Shown piece by piece: positions 1 through 7,551 of a stretch of 35,592 nt of DNA. The translations under genes and the position numbers were made by a program. Source of the stretch: Prochloraceae cyanobacterium (GTDB lineage Bacteria; Cyanobacteriota; Cyanobacteriia; Cyanobacteriales; JASJDA01); the NCBI GenBank assembly GCA_030065755.1, contig JASJDA010000104.1, positions 1 through 35,592 of the forward strand. The letters run 5' to 3'. The notes under the pieces are model-generated. The model was not told where the DNA came from and did no database searches. It worked only from the letters and a program-made list of their open reading frames with translations. Position 1 is the first letter of the stretch; every line of letters begins with the position of its first letter.

Positions 1-59
1 GTTATTTAGCATTGAGAAATGGAATACAGGATAATTGTACTCCTCCTTGTATTTAGAAT

Positions 60-88
60 CTAAGACCATAGCGCTAGCTTGGTCTTAG
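60..88. repeat. Perfect 9-bp stem hairpin next to the truncated FGE gene
   Basis: The arms CTAAGACCA (60-68) and TGGTCTTAG (80-88) are exact inverse complements around an 11-base loop that itself contains TAGCGCTA. It lies 4 bases past the stop codon of the minus-strand metacaspase gene. No T-run follows on either strand, so it is not a classic Rho-independent terminator. It could be the end of an inserted or deleted element, because the neighbouring FGE domain stops abruptly here. Confidence 0.5.
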
Positions 89-92
89 AGCT

Positions 93-2531
93 TCAATCCG
101 ATACATTTCCATGCATATCTAATAAACCAAAAGCATTAGGGAGAAAACTACCTACATCAGTTGTTTCGTTTCGATGTTCTCCGTAGTTGGCTAGCCAATA
201 GGTAATAGTTTGACCAAAATAGAAAGGGGTAGTAGTTCCCGCACGACAGGCATATTCCCACTCAGCTTCGCTAGGCAACCTGTATTTTCGCCCTGTTTTT
301 CTCGACAAGCGGATACAAAATTCAATCGCATCGTCCCAAGAAACGTGCTCTACAGGACGATTATCACCTGGGAATTTAGATGGATTTGCTTTGAGATAGC
401 GATAGACTTTAGGAAGATTAGCAACTGCTCTCCACTGCGCCTGAGTTACTTCATGCTTGCCCATAAAGAAAGGCGGAACTGTCACTTTATGTTGAGGAAT
501 TTCGTTATATGTTTTGGGAGAACCCATAGTAAAAGTCCCCTTAGGAATAGCGATCAATTCTAAATCGACACCATAGCCCAAATTTTCAGTGAAATATCGA
601 GCTTGCTTAGTAATGCGATCGATCTCTTGACCCCATGCATTTACAGTTACTACCTCAAAAATAAAATTGTTTAGTTGAGGCTGAGGTGCTTTTATAGGTG
701 TTGGAGAATCTCCCTTGAATAAAGTTCGTCCCACAACAGCTATACCTGCTCCAATAAAACTCAAAACTCCCCATTTTAGAAAACCCCTACGGTTTATCAA
801 ACCGCCTGAAACAGGAGTTTTTTCTTCTGATGAAGGACGTGTAGTAGTGGCTTTTGGAGGAGATGTAGTAGGTTTTAAAGGAGGTGTAGGAGGTTTTGGC
901 GAAGCGACAGGAGTTAGTGAGGGTTGAGAAATATCTCTTTGTGAAACAACTTTTGCTTCAATTTGTGCTACATCTTCATCTCTAAGTTCCAAAACGTGCT
1001 GAAATCGCTTTAATTCCTCACGAACCTCATCATTAAGAGGATACTCTTGCTGAATCGATCGAGTAAAAACCTGCTCGTACTTCTGTAATTTTTCTTGGTA
1101 GGCTTGAATCTCAGCAGTAATTCGGATTTTAATGGGGGCAATATCTTCATCCTTCAACCCTAAGTTTTGCTGTTGCTGTCGCAATTCATTGCGCTTCGTT
1201 TTAGTCAGGGGATATTGTTGCTCGATCGCGCTGGCAAATGCCTGTTCGTACTGCTGTAATTTTTCTCTGTAGGCTTCTATCTCATCACTAACGCGCCTTT
1301 TAATAGAAGCTATATCCTTATCGGTCAGTTGCCATTGCTGCTGCATCTGCTGCAAGCGATCGCGAGTAGCTTGGCTGAGGGGATATTCCTTTCGCATCAC
1401 TTCAGCTAATGCCTTTTCGTACTGTATCAGGTGTTGCTTGAAGGTTTTAATTTGCGATCTAACCCGTGACTCGATCTGTTGAGTATCTTCATTCCTCAGC
1501 TCCAAAACCCTCTGAAGATTCTCTCGTAGCTTATTGAGATCGTCAACACTTGGGGCTACTTCCTGCTGAAATAGATTAGTGAAAGCTTGCTCGTATTGCT
1601 GTAACTTTTTTTTAAATTTTTGACGAGAAGATGCTAGTATCTCATCTTCGATCGCCTTTGCTTCCACCTCAGAAAGTGCCAAACGATCTCTCAGCACGTC
1701 TAAAATCTGGCGACCCACAAAAGTAACTTCGCCACGGCTAATATATCGCTCCACCTCTTTTTTATACTTTGGCTTGGGATCGCCAGGAGGAACTTTTGCC
1801 AGCCGAATAGTATATCCCTCTTTACCTGGATAAATCTCTGGCTTCATGGTCGTCGGTTTAACTTCCTGAACTTTCTCACTAGCGTAATTATGTAGTTCGC
1901 CAAGGGAGACAAAACCATCCTCATCGAGATCGGCTTCTCCAGTCTTGATGCCTTGAATCAAGTATTTAGTATATAGGGATAGTTCAGACCCTTCCTGTTC
2001 AAAAGAGTATTGGGTTGAGGTAGAAGAAGTCAGTATTGCCCATCCCTCACCACCTAGCTCTTCTCGGATGTTTACAGTACCGTCATCTTTTGCTGATAAA
2101 CCTTCAGCAAACGCTCCACTAAAGCAACTGTCCAAAATTACCACTTTGCGCTTAGAACGGCTGCGGTTCATATTATCGTGGATAAAACTGGCTGGCACTG
2201 CCGAAGAACGAATTAAATCACCTCGATTGGTTTTACGAGTGTTACTGGTTGCTAAGTAAAGTCTGTTAGTTTCGTCCTTAATTCCGTGACCAGAGAAGAA
2301 TAAAAGCACCAAGTCATTCTTGTGACGACGGGCAAATAATTGCTCGATCGCTTCCTCCATTCTCTGACGGTCTGGATTTTTCAGCACTGTTATGTCTTTC
2401 TGAGCAAACCCCCCCATGTCTGGATGTTGCAAAACTTCCTTTAATGCTTCGACATCTTTTACAGCAGAGGGGAGAGGGTTCAAACCAGGCTGGTACTCGC
2501 TGACTCCCACCAGTAACCCGATCTTTGTCAT
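93..2531 (-). CDS. Metacaspase (C14)-helical repeat-FGE-sulfatase protein, C-terminally truncated
   Basis: Residues 1-245 form a caspase-like peptidase. Catalytic His82 sits in FFSGHGI and Cys136 in LDSCFSGAF, and an EF-hand-like loop DLDEDGFVSLGE follows at about 200-211. Residues about 255-535 hold four helical repeats of about 54 residues with a shared YEQAF...YPL...L.DEDIA.I pattern. A Pro/Thr linker (about 540-578) leads to an RRGFLKWG segment (Arg581-Arg582) plus a hydrophobic stretch, like a Tat or membrane signal. The FGE-sulfatase/SUMF1 fold starts near residue 625 (PKGTFTMGSP, PVEHVSWDDA, YRLPSEAEWEYACRAGT). FGE domains normally continue from DMHGNV into WEW and a further 50 or so residues ending in RGGSW...GFR; here the frame ends DMHGNVSD-stop and no other frame downstream resumes the domain. 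The caspase part is intact, so a protease-only role is possible. Together with the upstream EACC1-like gene it looks like a cyanobacterial conflict or cell-death module; that role is inferred. Confidence 0.85.
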   Translation of the reverse strand: MTKIGLLVGVSEYQPGLNPLPSAVKDVEALKEVLQHPDMGGFAQKDITVLKNPDRQRMEEAIEQLFARRHKNDLVLLFFSGHGIKDETNRLYLATSNTRKTNRGDLIRSSAVPASFIHDNMNRSRSKRKVVILDSCFSGAFAEGLSAKDDGTVNIREELGGEGWAILTSSTSTQYSFEQEGSELSLYTKYLIQGIKTGEADLDEDGFVSLGELHNYASEKVQEVKPTTMKPEIYPGKEGYTIRLAKVPPGDPKPKYKKEVERYISRGEVTFVGRQILDVLRDRLALSEVEAKAIEDEILASSRQKFKKKLQQYEQAFTNLFQQEVAPSVDDLNKLRENLQRVLELRNEDTQQIESRVRSQIKTFKQHLIQYEKALAEVMRKEYPLSQATRDRLQQMQQQWQLTDKDIASIKRRVSDEIEAYREKLQQYEQAFASAIEQQYPLTKTKRNELRQQQQNLGLKDEDIAPIKIRITAEIQAYQEKLQKYEQVFTRSIQQEYPLNDEVREELKRFQHVLELRDEDVAQIEAKVVSQRDISQPSLTPVASPKPPTPPLKPTTSPPKATTTRPSSEEKTPVSGGLINRRGFLKWGVLSFIGAGIAVVGRTLFKGDSPTPIKAPQPQLNNFIFEVVTVNAWGQEIDRITKQARYFTENLGYGVDLELIAIPKGTFTMGSPKTYNEIPQHKVTVPPFFMGKHEVTQAQWRAVANLPKVYRYLKANPSKFPGDNRPVEHVSWDDAIEFCIRLSRKTGRKYRLPSEAEWEYACRAGTTTPFYFGQTITYWLANYGEHRNETTDVGSFLPNAFGLLDMHGNVSD

Positions 2532-2649
2532 TGGCGCTTTGTTATCTTCTTTATCTATTAACTTTTGTCGGCATAGGTTCAGCTACAAACTCAAGCAGTA
2601 TAATTTCAGATTTTATCTCAGATTTTTGGAGAAACTGAGAGATCGTTTA

Positions 2650-3033
2650 TCAAGAAAATACTAGAAATTCTTCTGCTTTCTGCATCGCAAATTCAAACTC
2701 TTCTCGGCTACTAGCTTTAATACTGAGTTCTCTGCCATCGGGTGTCTTAACAGTCATTTCAATGGGCTTAGCACCTAAGCGATCGCCTAAAAATTTCATC
2801 AAACCCTTGATGTTCTTTGGCTTGACTTGAGCGGTTATCATTCCCACCAAAAATCCTCCCAGTGCTTTACTACCCTCTGGTGGATTTTCTCGGACGCGAT
2901 CGACCTCTTCGACTTCATCCAATTCTTGCAAATAATTCAGAAGTTTTCGGGCTTCTTCCTCCCGCTCCTCTGGATCCAAGTCTGAATCTATAAAATTAAT
3001 TTGTAGTTGAAGGTTGGATGGATCTATTTTCAT
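2650..3033 (-). CDS. EACC1-like effector-associated small protein
   Basis: This 127-residue protein matches the layout of the effector-associated constant component family (EACC1), found beside caspase-like or other effectors in bacterial NTP-dependent conflict systems. It has an acidic, helical N-terminal half (residues 15-50), then a PEGSKALGGFLVGMI glycine-hydrophobic core, then a short strand-rich end containing MTVKTPDGRELSIKA. No catalytic residues or signal peptide are visible, which suits a regulatory or adaptor role. It lies 118 bases upstream of the metacaspase on the same strand, so the two are probably co-transcribed. Family assignment comes from pattern memory only; a profile search would settle it. 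Confidence 0.6.
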   Translation of the reverse strand: MKIDPSNLQLQINFIDSDLDPEEREEEARKLLNYLQELDEVEEVDRVRENPPEGSKALGGFLVGMITAQVKPKNIKGLMKFLGDRLGAKPIEMTVKTPDGRELSIKASSREEFEFAMQKAEEFLVFS

Positions 3034-3081
3034 ATTTTTCGCGAGATTGATAACAGTTTAATAAAAATCTTATGCTTAAGG

Positions 3082-3201
3082 GATGGGCGATCGAGATAAT
3101 TATAGTTGAATTTGGCTTGTGAATCACAATAGCTGAATACAGTCATTCGTACTAACGAGAAAGTGCGAACAATATAAATATAGGCGTACCGATCGCCCAT
3201 C
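3082..3201. repeat. 12-bp inverted repeat around a divergent promoter region
   Basis: GATGGGCGATCG at 3082-3093 is matched by its exact inverse complement at 3190-3201, with 96 bases between. The repeat sits between the divergent EACC1-like gene (minus) and the lipoprotein gene (plus) and ends about 24 bases before the lipoprotein start. Part of each arm is HIP1-like CGATCG, which is common in this genome, so a regulatory role is only possible. Confidence 0.3.
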
Positions 3202-3224
3202 GCAAAAACACCAAATAGACAAGA

Positions 3225-4067
3225 ATGATAAAAAAACTTTTTTTGGTAGTGAGTTTAACTCTATTGACTCCTGCAGTAATAAGCTGCAATTCCCCCAGGG
3301 AAAGTTCAACCCCTGAAAAAACAATTGAAACTGGGGTAAAAAAAGGGAATCTTTTCTTAGTAGCTAACGGAGAAGATTTTATAAGAGAGGGTTTTGTTTC
3401 CAAAGACGGTTGGCGATTAGATTTCGATCGCGTTTATGTCACCTTAGCCAATGTCACTGCTTATCAAACAGATCCGCCTTTTAACCCAGAAAAAGAGAAT
3501 AAAATCCAAGCAAGCAAAAAAGTAGTTCTCCTCAATGGACCCAAAACAGTAGATTTAGCAGCAGGAGAAAAAGACGCAGAACCAATTTTAGTAGAAACTG
3601 TAGAAGCACCTGCGGGGACATATAACGCCATATCCTGGAAAGTAGTAAAAGCTACTGCAGGTGCAGCCGAAGGAAAAACCATACTCCTCGAAGGTAAAGC
3701 TAAAAAGGAGGGTCAGACGGTGAAATTTAGCCTCAGTTTCGATCGACCCTTAGAATACACTTGCGGCGAATATGTAGGGGACGATCGCAAAGGTATTCTC
3801 AAAGCAGAAAACAACGCACAACTAGAAACTACTTTCCACTTCGACCACATTTTTGGCGACGCAGACACCCCAGCAGATGACTCGTTAAATACAGATGCAT
3901 TGGGGTTTGAGCCATTAGCTGCTTTAGCCTCAAATGGGTCGTTAGAAGCGGATATGGAGAGCGTAAAACAAAAACTCTCTGCTGAAAATTATCGAAAACT
4001 AGAAAAGGCGATCGTTAATTTGGGTCACGTTGGCGAAGGGCATTGTTCGACAAATAGCGAACAGTAG
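3225..4067 (+). CDS. Secreted lipoprotein, DUF4382-like, function unknown
   Basis: The 280-residue product starts with a lysine-led hydrophobic signal ending in the lipobox VIS-Cys21, so it should be lipid-anchored on the periplasmic side. The body is beta-rich with WRLDFDRVYVTLANVTAY, PAGTYNAISWKV and a late FHFDHIFGDADTPADD segment. The spacing resembles DUF4382-type domains (a strand describing 'V.V.L..V..', then 'AGTYN.I'). The HFDH motif plus several Asp residues could bind a divalent metal, and the gene stands a short way upstream of a CbiM/CbiQ metal uptake pair on the same strand. A metal-handling role is therefore attractive but is inference. The C-terminus (GHCSTNSEQ) carries an unpaired-looking Cys-His. 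Confidence 0.6.
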   Translation: MIKKLFLVVSLTLLTPAVISCNSPRESSTPEKTIETGVKKGNLFLVANGEDFIREGFVSKDGWRLDFDRVYVTLANVTAYQTDPPFNPEKENKIQASKKVVLLNGPKTVDLAAGEKDAEPILVETVEAPAGTYNAISWKVVKATAGAAEGKTILLEGKAKKEGQTVKFSLSFDRPLEYTCGEYVGDDRKGILKAENNAQLETTFHFDHIFGDADTPADDSLNTDALGFEPLAALASNGSLEADMESVKQKLSAENYRKLEKAIVNLGHVGEGHCSTNSEQ

Positions 4068-4194
4068 CCAAGAAAAATCAACGGGTGCGTTTATTGCTTG
4101 GAGTGTAAACCGTACTTACCGTATGTTAAATGAGTTGGCAAGTTTTTGTTATATTAATTTACAAAGAGAAATAAAAGTTTAAGGAAAAACAACT

Positions 4195-4419
4195 ATGACT
4201 ATTCTGATTGCCTTGTTTGTCGTCGCCTGGACTGCTGCTGCTATTTTAGGAACCCAAGCTTATTTCCGAGGCGAACAAACCAAACCAATTCACGAACGCA
4301 ATTGGCGATCCGACTCTTTTGAGCAACTAGCAAAAAGCTTCACTGGTAAGGAAATTGACTACTCCGAGCGCGTTTTTGCTTATACAATAGACACCTACAA
4401 TAGCCGCAACCTGGTCTAA
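4195..4419 (+). CDS. psb35: Probable photosystem II assembly protein Psb35 (Ssl2148-like)
   Basis: This small protein of 74 residues has one N-terminal membrane helix (about residues 2-20, LIALFVVAWTAAAILGT). A polar tail follows with AYFRGEQTKPIHERNW, then SFEQLAKSFTGKEIDY. I recognise this pattern as a conserved cyanobacterial thylakoid protein family that I believe corresponds to Psb35, a factor described as stabilising the CP47 module and its high-light-inducible proteins; the exact name is from memory. An AAGGA ribosome-binding site (4181-4185) stands 9 bases before the ATG. It is probably transcribed alone, since 127 bases separate it from the lipoprotein gene. Confidence 0.55.
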   Translation: MTILIALFVVAWTAAAILGTQAYFRGEQTKPIHERNWRSDSFEQLAKSFTGKEIDYSERVFAYTIDTYNSRNLV

Positions 4420-4510
4420 TAATTTGGCAATAAGCTCGGATTACATTGCAAAAGCTTACCAGATCTCGATAAATTAAGATTGTCTTTTTGTGGTGTGTGG
4501 GTTAGATGTG

Positions 4511-4541
4511 GCGATCTCTCCGAGATCCGCGGAGCGGCGCG
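4511..4541 (+). repeat. Short dispersed repeat copy 1 (GATCTC-TCC-GAGATC type)
   Basis: A 31-base unit beginning GCGATCTCTCCGAGATCCGC holds a GATCTC/GAGATC hairpin followed by a GC-rich tail. The same unit with two substitutions occurs on the minus strand at 16804-16834. Here it lies before pepE and keeps an open frame that could be mistaken for an N-terminal extension of that protein. Confidence 0.75.
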
Positions 4542-4592
4542 CATCAAAACTCAGCCCCATTCCACCAAAGAAGAAATTTATTTTTTGAGAGA

Positions 4593-5303
4593 ATGTCAAC
4601 TTCTAGACAAATAGTAGCTATGGGTGGGGGAGGTTTTTCCACGGAACCCGACAACCTGCTGCTAGATGAATATATTCTGAGTTTAGCAGCAAAAAAAAGC
4701 CCCCAAGTCTGTTTTGTTCCTACAGCAAGCGGAGATTCTCCCAGATATACGGTAAAATTCTATGGTGCATTTAACAAATTACCTTGTACCCCATCTCATT
4801 TATCCTTATTTGACCCGCCAACTGCCGATCTGAAGTCTTTTATTCTAGAGAAGGACATCATTTACGTAGGAGGAGGAAACACCAAAAACTTAATTGCTTT
4901 GTGGAAAGAGTGGGGGCTAGATTCGATTTTGAAAGAAGCCTGGGAAAAGGGAATTATCTTGTGTGGTTTGAGTGCAGGTTCTATTTGTTGGTTCGATCGA
5001 GGAGTAACAGACTCTATCCCTGGTAAGTTGACCTCGTTAGAGTGTCTTGGCTTTCTTGAGGGTAGCAACTGTCCTCATTATGATGGAGAACCAGAACGAA
5101 AACCTGCTTACCACAGACTATTATCCACTGGAGAAATTAGCCCTGGATACGCTACAGACGACGGGGTGGGTCTCCATTTTGTGGGAGAAAAGCTAAAAAA
5201 AATAGTTAGTTCTCGTCCCCAAGCAAAAGCTTATAGGTTAGAAAAAATACGCGATACAGTAAAAGAAACCCCTCTAGAAACAATCTACCTGGGTGGAGAC
5301 TAG
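4593..5303 (+). CDS. pepE: Peptidase E-like serine hydrolase (family S51)
   Basis: The 236-residue protein has the S51 fold signature: GGGGFSTEP at the start, IIYVGGGNTKNL in the middle, the nucleophile elbow CGLSAGSICWF, and CPHYDGEPER holding the likely catalytic His. S51 enzymes of the PepE branch cleave N-terminal Asp dipeptides and act in the cytoplasm; cyanophycinase is a related branch, but it lacks this short PepE-like layout. Length fits the family (about 230). I start it at the ATG of MSTSRQIVAMGGGG. A longer frame from 4506 adds 29 residues made from a dispersed repeat and has no family counterpart. No operon partner is evident. Confidence 0.8.
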   Translation: MSTSRQIVAMGGGGFSTEPDNLLLDEYILSLAAKKSPQVCFVPTASGDSPRYTVKFYGAFNKLPCTPSHLSLFDPPTADLKSFILEKDIIYVGGGNTKNLIALWKEWGLDSILKEAWEKGIILCGLSAGSICWFDRGVTDSIPGKLTSLECLGFLEGSNCPHYDGEPERKPAYHRLLSTGEISPGYATDDGVGLHFVGEKLKKIVSSRPQAKAYRLEKIRDTVKETPLETIYLGGD

Positions 5304-5315
5304 TGAAGCAGAAAG

Positions 5316-5434
5316 GATGAAAGATAAAGGATAAAGGATGGGGCTTCATACCCTAACCTATATCGAGACTACTAATTTTTTAGTAGAGGATTTAAACCCA
5401 AAAAATTCATCATTCATCCTTCATGATTCATCCT
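5316..5434. repeat. GGATGAA-type imperfect inverted repeat with central hairpin
   Basis: A series of AAGGAT(G/A)AA units at about 5316-5340 faces inverse-complement CATTCATCCTT units at about 5405-5434. Between them is a perfect hairpin CTACTAA-TTTT-TTAGTAG (5369-5386). The whole could fold into a cruciform or behave as a small non-coding mobile repeat. The T-rich loop does not look like a terminator tail. No cobalamin or nickel riboswitch consensus is visible here. Confidence 0.5.
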
Positions 5435-5458
5435 TGTGAAAAACTTCAGGCAAAAATC

Positions 5459-5956
5459 GTGAAAAAGTCCAATTTTTTCTTACTTCCTTTAATTATTTTC
5501 CCAGTCTTCACTTGGTCGGGAACAGCATTTGCTCACGGTACCAAAATTGAATACCAACAGACTAGGGCAATAGAGATCGAAGCTACCTACCACGATGGCA
5601 CGCCGATGAAAAATGCTCAAGTAGTCATTTATGCACCCAACGACCCCGCTACTCCTTGGATAAAAGGAATGACTGACGATCGGGGTCGCTATATTTTTAT
5701 TCCTGACTATTCCCAGACAGGAAACTGGGACGTAAAAGTCCGCCAGTCGGGTCACGGTGGCATTATTACTATTCCTGTAGCTGCTTCCAGCAATGGGGAT
5801 AGCAATAGTGAAATAACCTTCGATCGCGATCGAATTTTATCTCCTACTGCTGAATATACCTCAATGCAAAAGCTAGTAATGGCAGCGGTTGGGGTTTGGG
5901 GATTTGTCGGTACAGCCCTGTTTTTTTCCAAAAGAAAAGTACAACAACAACAATAA
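5459..5956 (+). CDS. Periplasmic NikL-like component of an ECF metal uptake system
   Basis: From the GTG at 5459 the product is 165 residues: a KK-led signal peptide cleaved after TAFA, leaving a mature N-terminus His-Gly. A carboxypeptidase-regulatory-like beta sandwich follows (EATYHDGTPMKNAQVVIYAP, TDDRGRYIFIPD, GNWDVKVRQSGHGG), then a C-terminal membrane helix and a basic tail. This single-pass periplasmic layout directly before CbiM matches the NikL-type accessory proteins of nickel/cobalt ECF transporters. The N-terminal His and SGHGG His are candidate metal ligands. I prefer GTG 5459 (AGG 9 bases upstream) over ATG 5423, which lies inside the repeat and spoils the signal peptide. Only 3 bases separate it from cbiM, so they form an operon. 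Confidence 0.7.
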   Translation: MKKSNFFLLPLIIFPVFTWSGTAFAHGTKIEYQQTRAIEIEATYHDGTPMKNAQVVIYAPNDPATPWIKGMTDDRGRYIFIPDYSQTGNWDVKVRQSGHGGIITIPVAASSNGDSNSEITFDRDRILSPTAEYTSMQKLVMAAVGVWGFVGTALFFSKRKVQQQQ

Positions 5957-5959
5957 ATA

Positions 5960-6598
5960 ATGCACATTCCTGACGGTATTTTACCTGCAAGCATATCTAT
6001 TAGTGGTTATGCCATTACTGGTGGGGTAACTTGGTATTCCTTGCGTAGAATTAACAAAGAGAAAAATCCTCAAGAGAAAATTCCTCAAGCATCCCTGTTA
6101 ACAGCAGTTTTTTTTGTTGCTTCTTTAGTTCACATTCCTATAGTTTTTACCAGCATTCATTTGATATTGAATGGGGTGATGGGAATTATCCTCGGTTATT
6201 ACGCTTTTCCAGCTATTCTGATAGGGTTATTTTTCCAGGCTGTTATGTTCGGACATGGAGGACTGTCAACTCTAGGAATAAATGCAGTAATAATGGGAAT
6301 TCCGGCACTTTTTGCCCATCACTTTTTTCAGCTTAGAAAGGCGATATCGCCTAAACAGCAGATATGGACGGGAATTTGGGCTTTTATTGCAGGTGGGGGT
6401 GCTTTAGCTATGTCTGCTTCTATTTTCGCGTTTATTGTTCTTACTAATATTTCCCCCGATCTTGACGCTCAAACAGAACAAAAAGCAATTTATATTTCTT
6501 TAGCAGGCTATACAATACAAGCAATTATTGAGGGAATGTTCGCAGCTATGTTACTTTCCTATCTTCAACGAGTCAAACCGGAAATTCTGAAAAATTAA
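5960..6598 (+). CDS. cbiM: Cobalt/nickel ECF transporter substrate-binding subunit CbiM
   Basis: The 212-residue membrane protein begins MHIPDGILP, the hallmark of CbiM/NikM in which the N-terminus and His2 bind the metal ion inside the membrane. HIPIVFTSIHLILNGVMG supplies the second conserved His region. Six or so membrane helices are visible and the length is normal for CbiM. The start must be this ATG, because His2 has to be the second residue. It overlaps cbiQ by one base (TAATG), which suggests translational coupling. The metal (Co or Ni) cannot be decided from sequence by eye. Confidence 0.9.
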   Translation: MHIPDGILPASISISGYAITGGVTWYSLRRINKEKNPQEKIPQASLLTAVFFVASLVHIPIVFTSIHLILNGVMGIILGYYAFPAILIGLFFQAVMFGHGGLSTLGINAVIMGIPALFAHHFFQLRKAISPKQQIWTGIWAFIAGGGALAMSASIFAFIVLTNISPDLDAQTEQKAIYISLAGYTIQAIIEGMFAAMLLSYLQRVKPEILKN

Positions 6599-7374
6599 TG
6601 CGATTAGCTATTGACAAATATGCCTATTTAACATCTAAAATACATCGCTGGGAACAGTCTTCTAAGCTAGTAGCCTTACTAGCTTTAATTTTTGCTTTTG
6701 CTTTCGTAAATAAGTTGGTTTTACTTCCAGCTATGATTGCAGTAACCATCGTCCTTTACACTTTATCTCGACTGCCTTTTTCTTTTCTTTTAAATAGACT
6801 GTGCTATCCTGGTTTTTTTATTGCAGCCGTGGTGATTTTTCTTCCTTTTGTGGCAGGAGATACAGTAATTTTCAGCATCGGTTGGCTGAAGATAAGGCAA
6901 GAAGGCTGTTTGTCGGTAGTGCTGATTGTAACTCGGTTTATCTGTATTTTCACGGCGAGTTTAGTTTTATTTGGCACTGCACCTTTTTTAACCAGCATTA
7001 AAGCCATGCGATCGCTCGGTTTGTCAGATACGATCGTCGATATGATGGTGCTTTCTTATCGCTATCTCGAAGAATTGGGCGAAATGCGGACAAAAATGCA
7101 AAGAGCGATGAAATTGCGAGGTTTTCAGGTGAAAATTTTTAATTTTCGCAATCTCAATACGAGGGCTCAGTTAATAGGTAGTTTATTGATACGCAGTTAC
7201 GATCGCTCGAAACGAATTTATCAAGCCATGATTTTGCGCGGCTATGGCAATAAATCGGGAAAATACTCCCAAAATAGAAGCAAAAAAAACGATCGACTCA
7301 GCTCTGTTGCCTTCTGGATTACTATACTAATAGCAAGCTGTTTTATTGTGGCTGAAATTTTTTATCGTAATTAA
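6598..7374 (+). CDS. cbiQ: ECF transporter transmembrane coupling subunit CbiQ
   Basis: The 258-residue T-component has four to five membrane helices and the two cytoplasmic coupling helices typical of CbiQ/EcfT: MQRAMKLRGF, with the alanine-arginine-type motif, and YQAMILRGYG near the end. These helices dock an energy-coupling ATPase (CbiO). No cbiO or any ABC ATPase follows; the next gene, 177 bases on, is a carbonic anhydrase. The ATPase must be encoded elsewhere, or the CbiM/CbiQ pair works with low basal activity as reported for solitary CbiMN modules. Confidence 0.9.
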   Translation: MRLAIDKYAYLTSKIHRWEQSSKLVALLALIFAFAFVNKLVLLPAMIAVTIVLYTLSRLPFSFLLNRLCYPGFFIAAVVIFLPFVAGDTVIFSIGWLKIRQEGCLSVVLIVTRFICIFTASLVLFGTAPFLTSIKAMRSLGLSDTIVDMMVLSYRYLEELGEMRTKMQRAMKLRGFQVKIFNFRNLNTRAQLIGSLLIRSYDRSKRIYQAMILRGYGNKSGKYSQNRSKKNDRLSSVAFWITILIASCFIVAEIFYRN

Positions 7375-7376
7375 GC

Positions 7377-7432
7377 ACCTTAGCTCTAAGGTAAGTTCTC
7401 CAAGCTCCTCAGTTCGCCAAAATTTTGAGGAG
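7377..7432. terminator. Two hairpins after cbiQ
   Basis: ACCTTAG-CT-CTAAGGT (7377-7392) starts 3 bases after the cbiQ stop. A second hairpin pairs CTCCTCA (7405-7411) with TGAGGAG (7426-7432). Neither is followed by a clear T-run, so they may slow or process the transcript between cbiQ and the carbonic anhydrase gene rather than terminate it fully. Confidence 0.35.
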
Positions 7433-7511
7433 AATATCAAGTCTAGACGATAGTTCAAATCTTATTAAAAAACTACAGCTTTTTTTCGTTTTTGAGAGTT
7501 TAGCAATACAG

Positions 7512-7528
7512 TACTCTTTAAAAGAGTA
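7512..7528. promoter_or_regulatory. 17-bp palindrome upstream of the carbonic anhydrase gene
   Basis: TACTCTTT-A-AAAGAGTA is a perfect 8-1-8 inverted repeat that ends 23 bases before the ATG of the alpha-carbonic anhydrase. Its place between a plausible promoter position and the start fits a repressor operator. The binding protein is unknown. Confidence 0.45.
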
Positions 7529-7551
7529 AAGATGTCTCTCAACTAACTCTA

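Noticed and set aside
210-563. Plus-strand frame of 117 residues under the metacaspase gene
   Set aside because: It is antisense to conserved FGE domain coding sequence.
3152-3403. Small minus-strand frames over the lipoprotein start
   Set aside because: They are antisense to a gene with a clear lipoprotein signal and show no family pattern.
4506-4592. Longer N-terminus for the peptidase E gene
   Set aside because: The extra 29 residues come from a dispersed repeat, and the family begins at the MSTSRQIVAMGGGG region.
5304-5458. Cobalamin or nickel riboswitch before the metal uptake genes
   Set aside because: I saw only GGATGAA repeats and one AT-rich hairpin, with no B12-box or NiCo-type conserved core.
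5423-5458. ATG start for the NikL-like protein
   Set aside because: It lies inside the inverted repeat and places 12 polar residues before a signal peptide; the GTG at 5459 gives a normal signal and ribosome-binding site.
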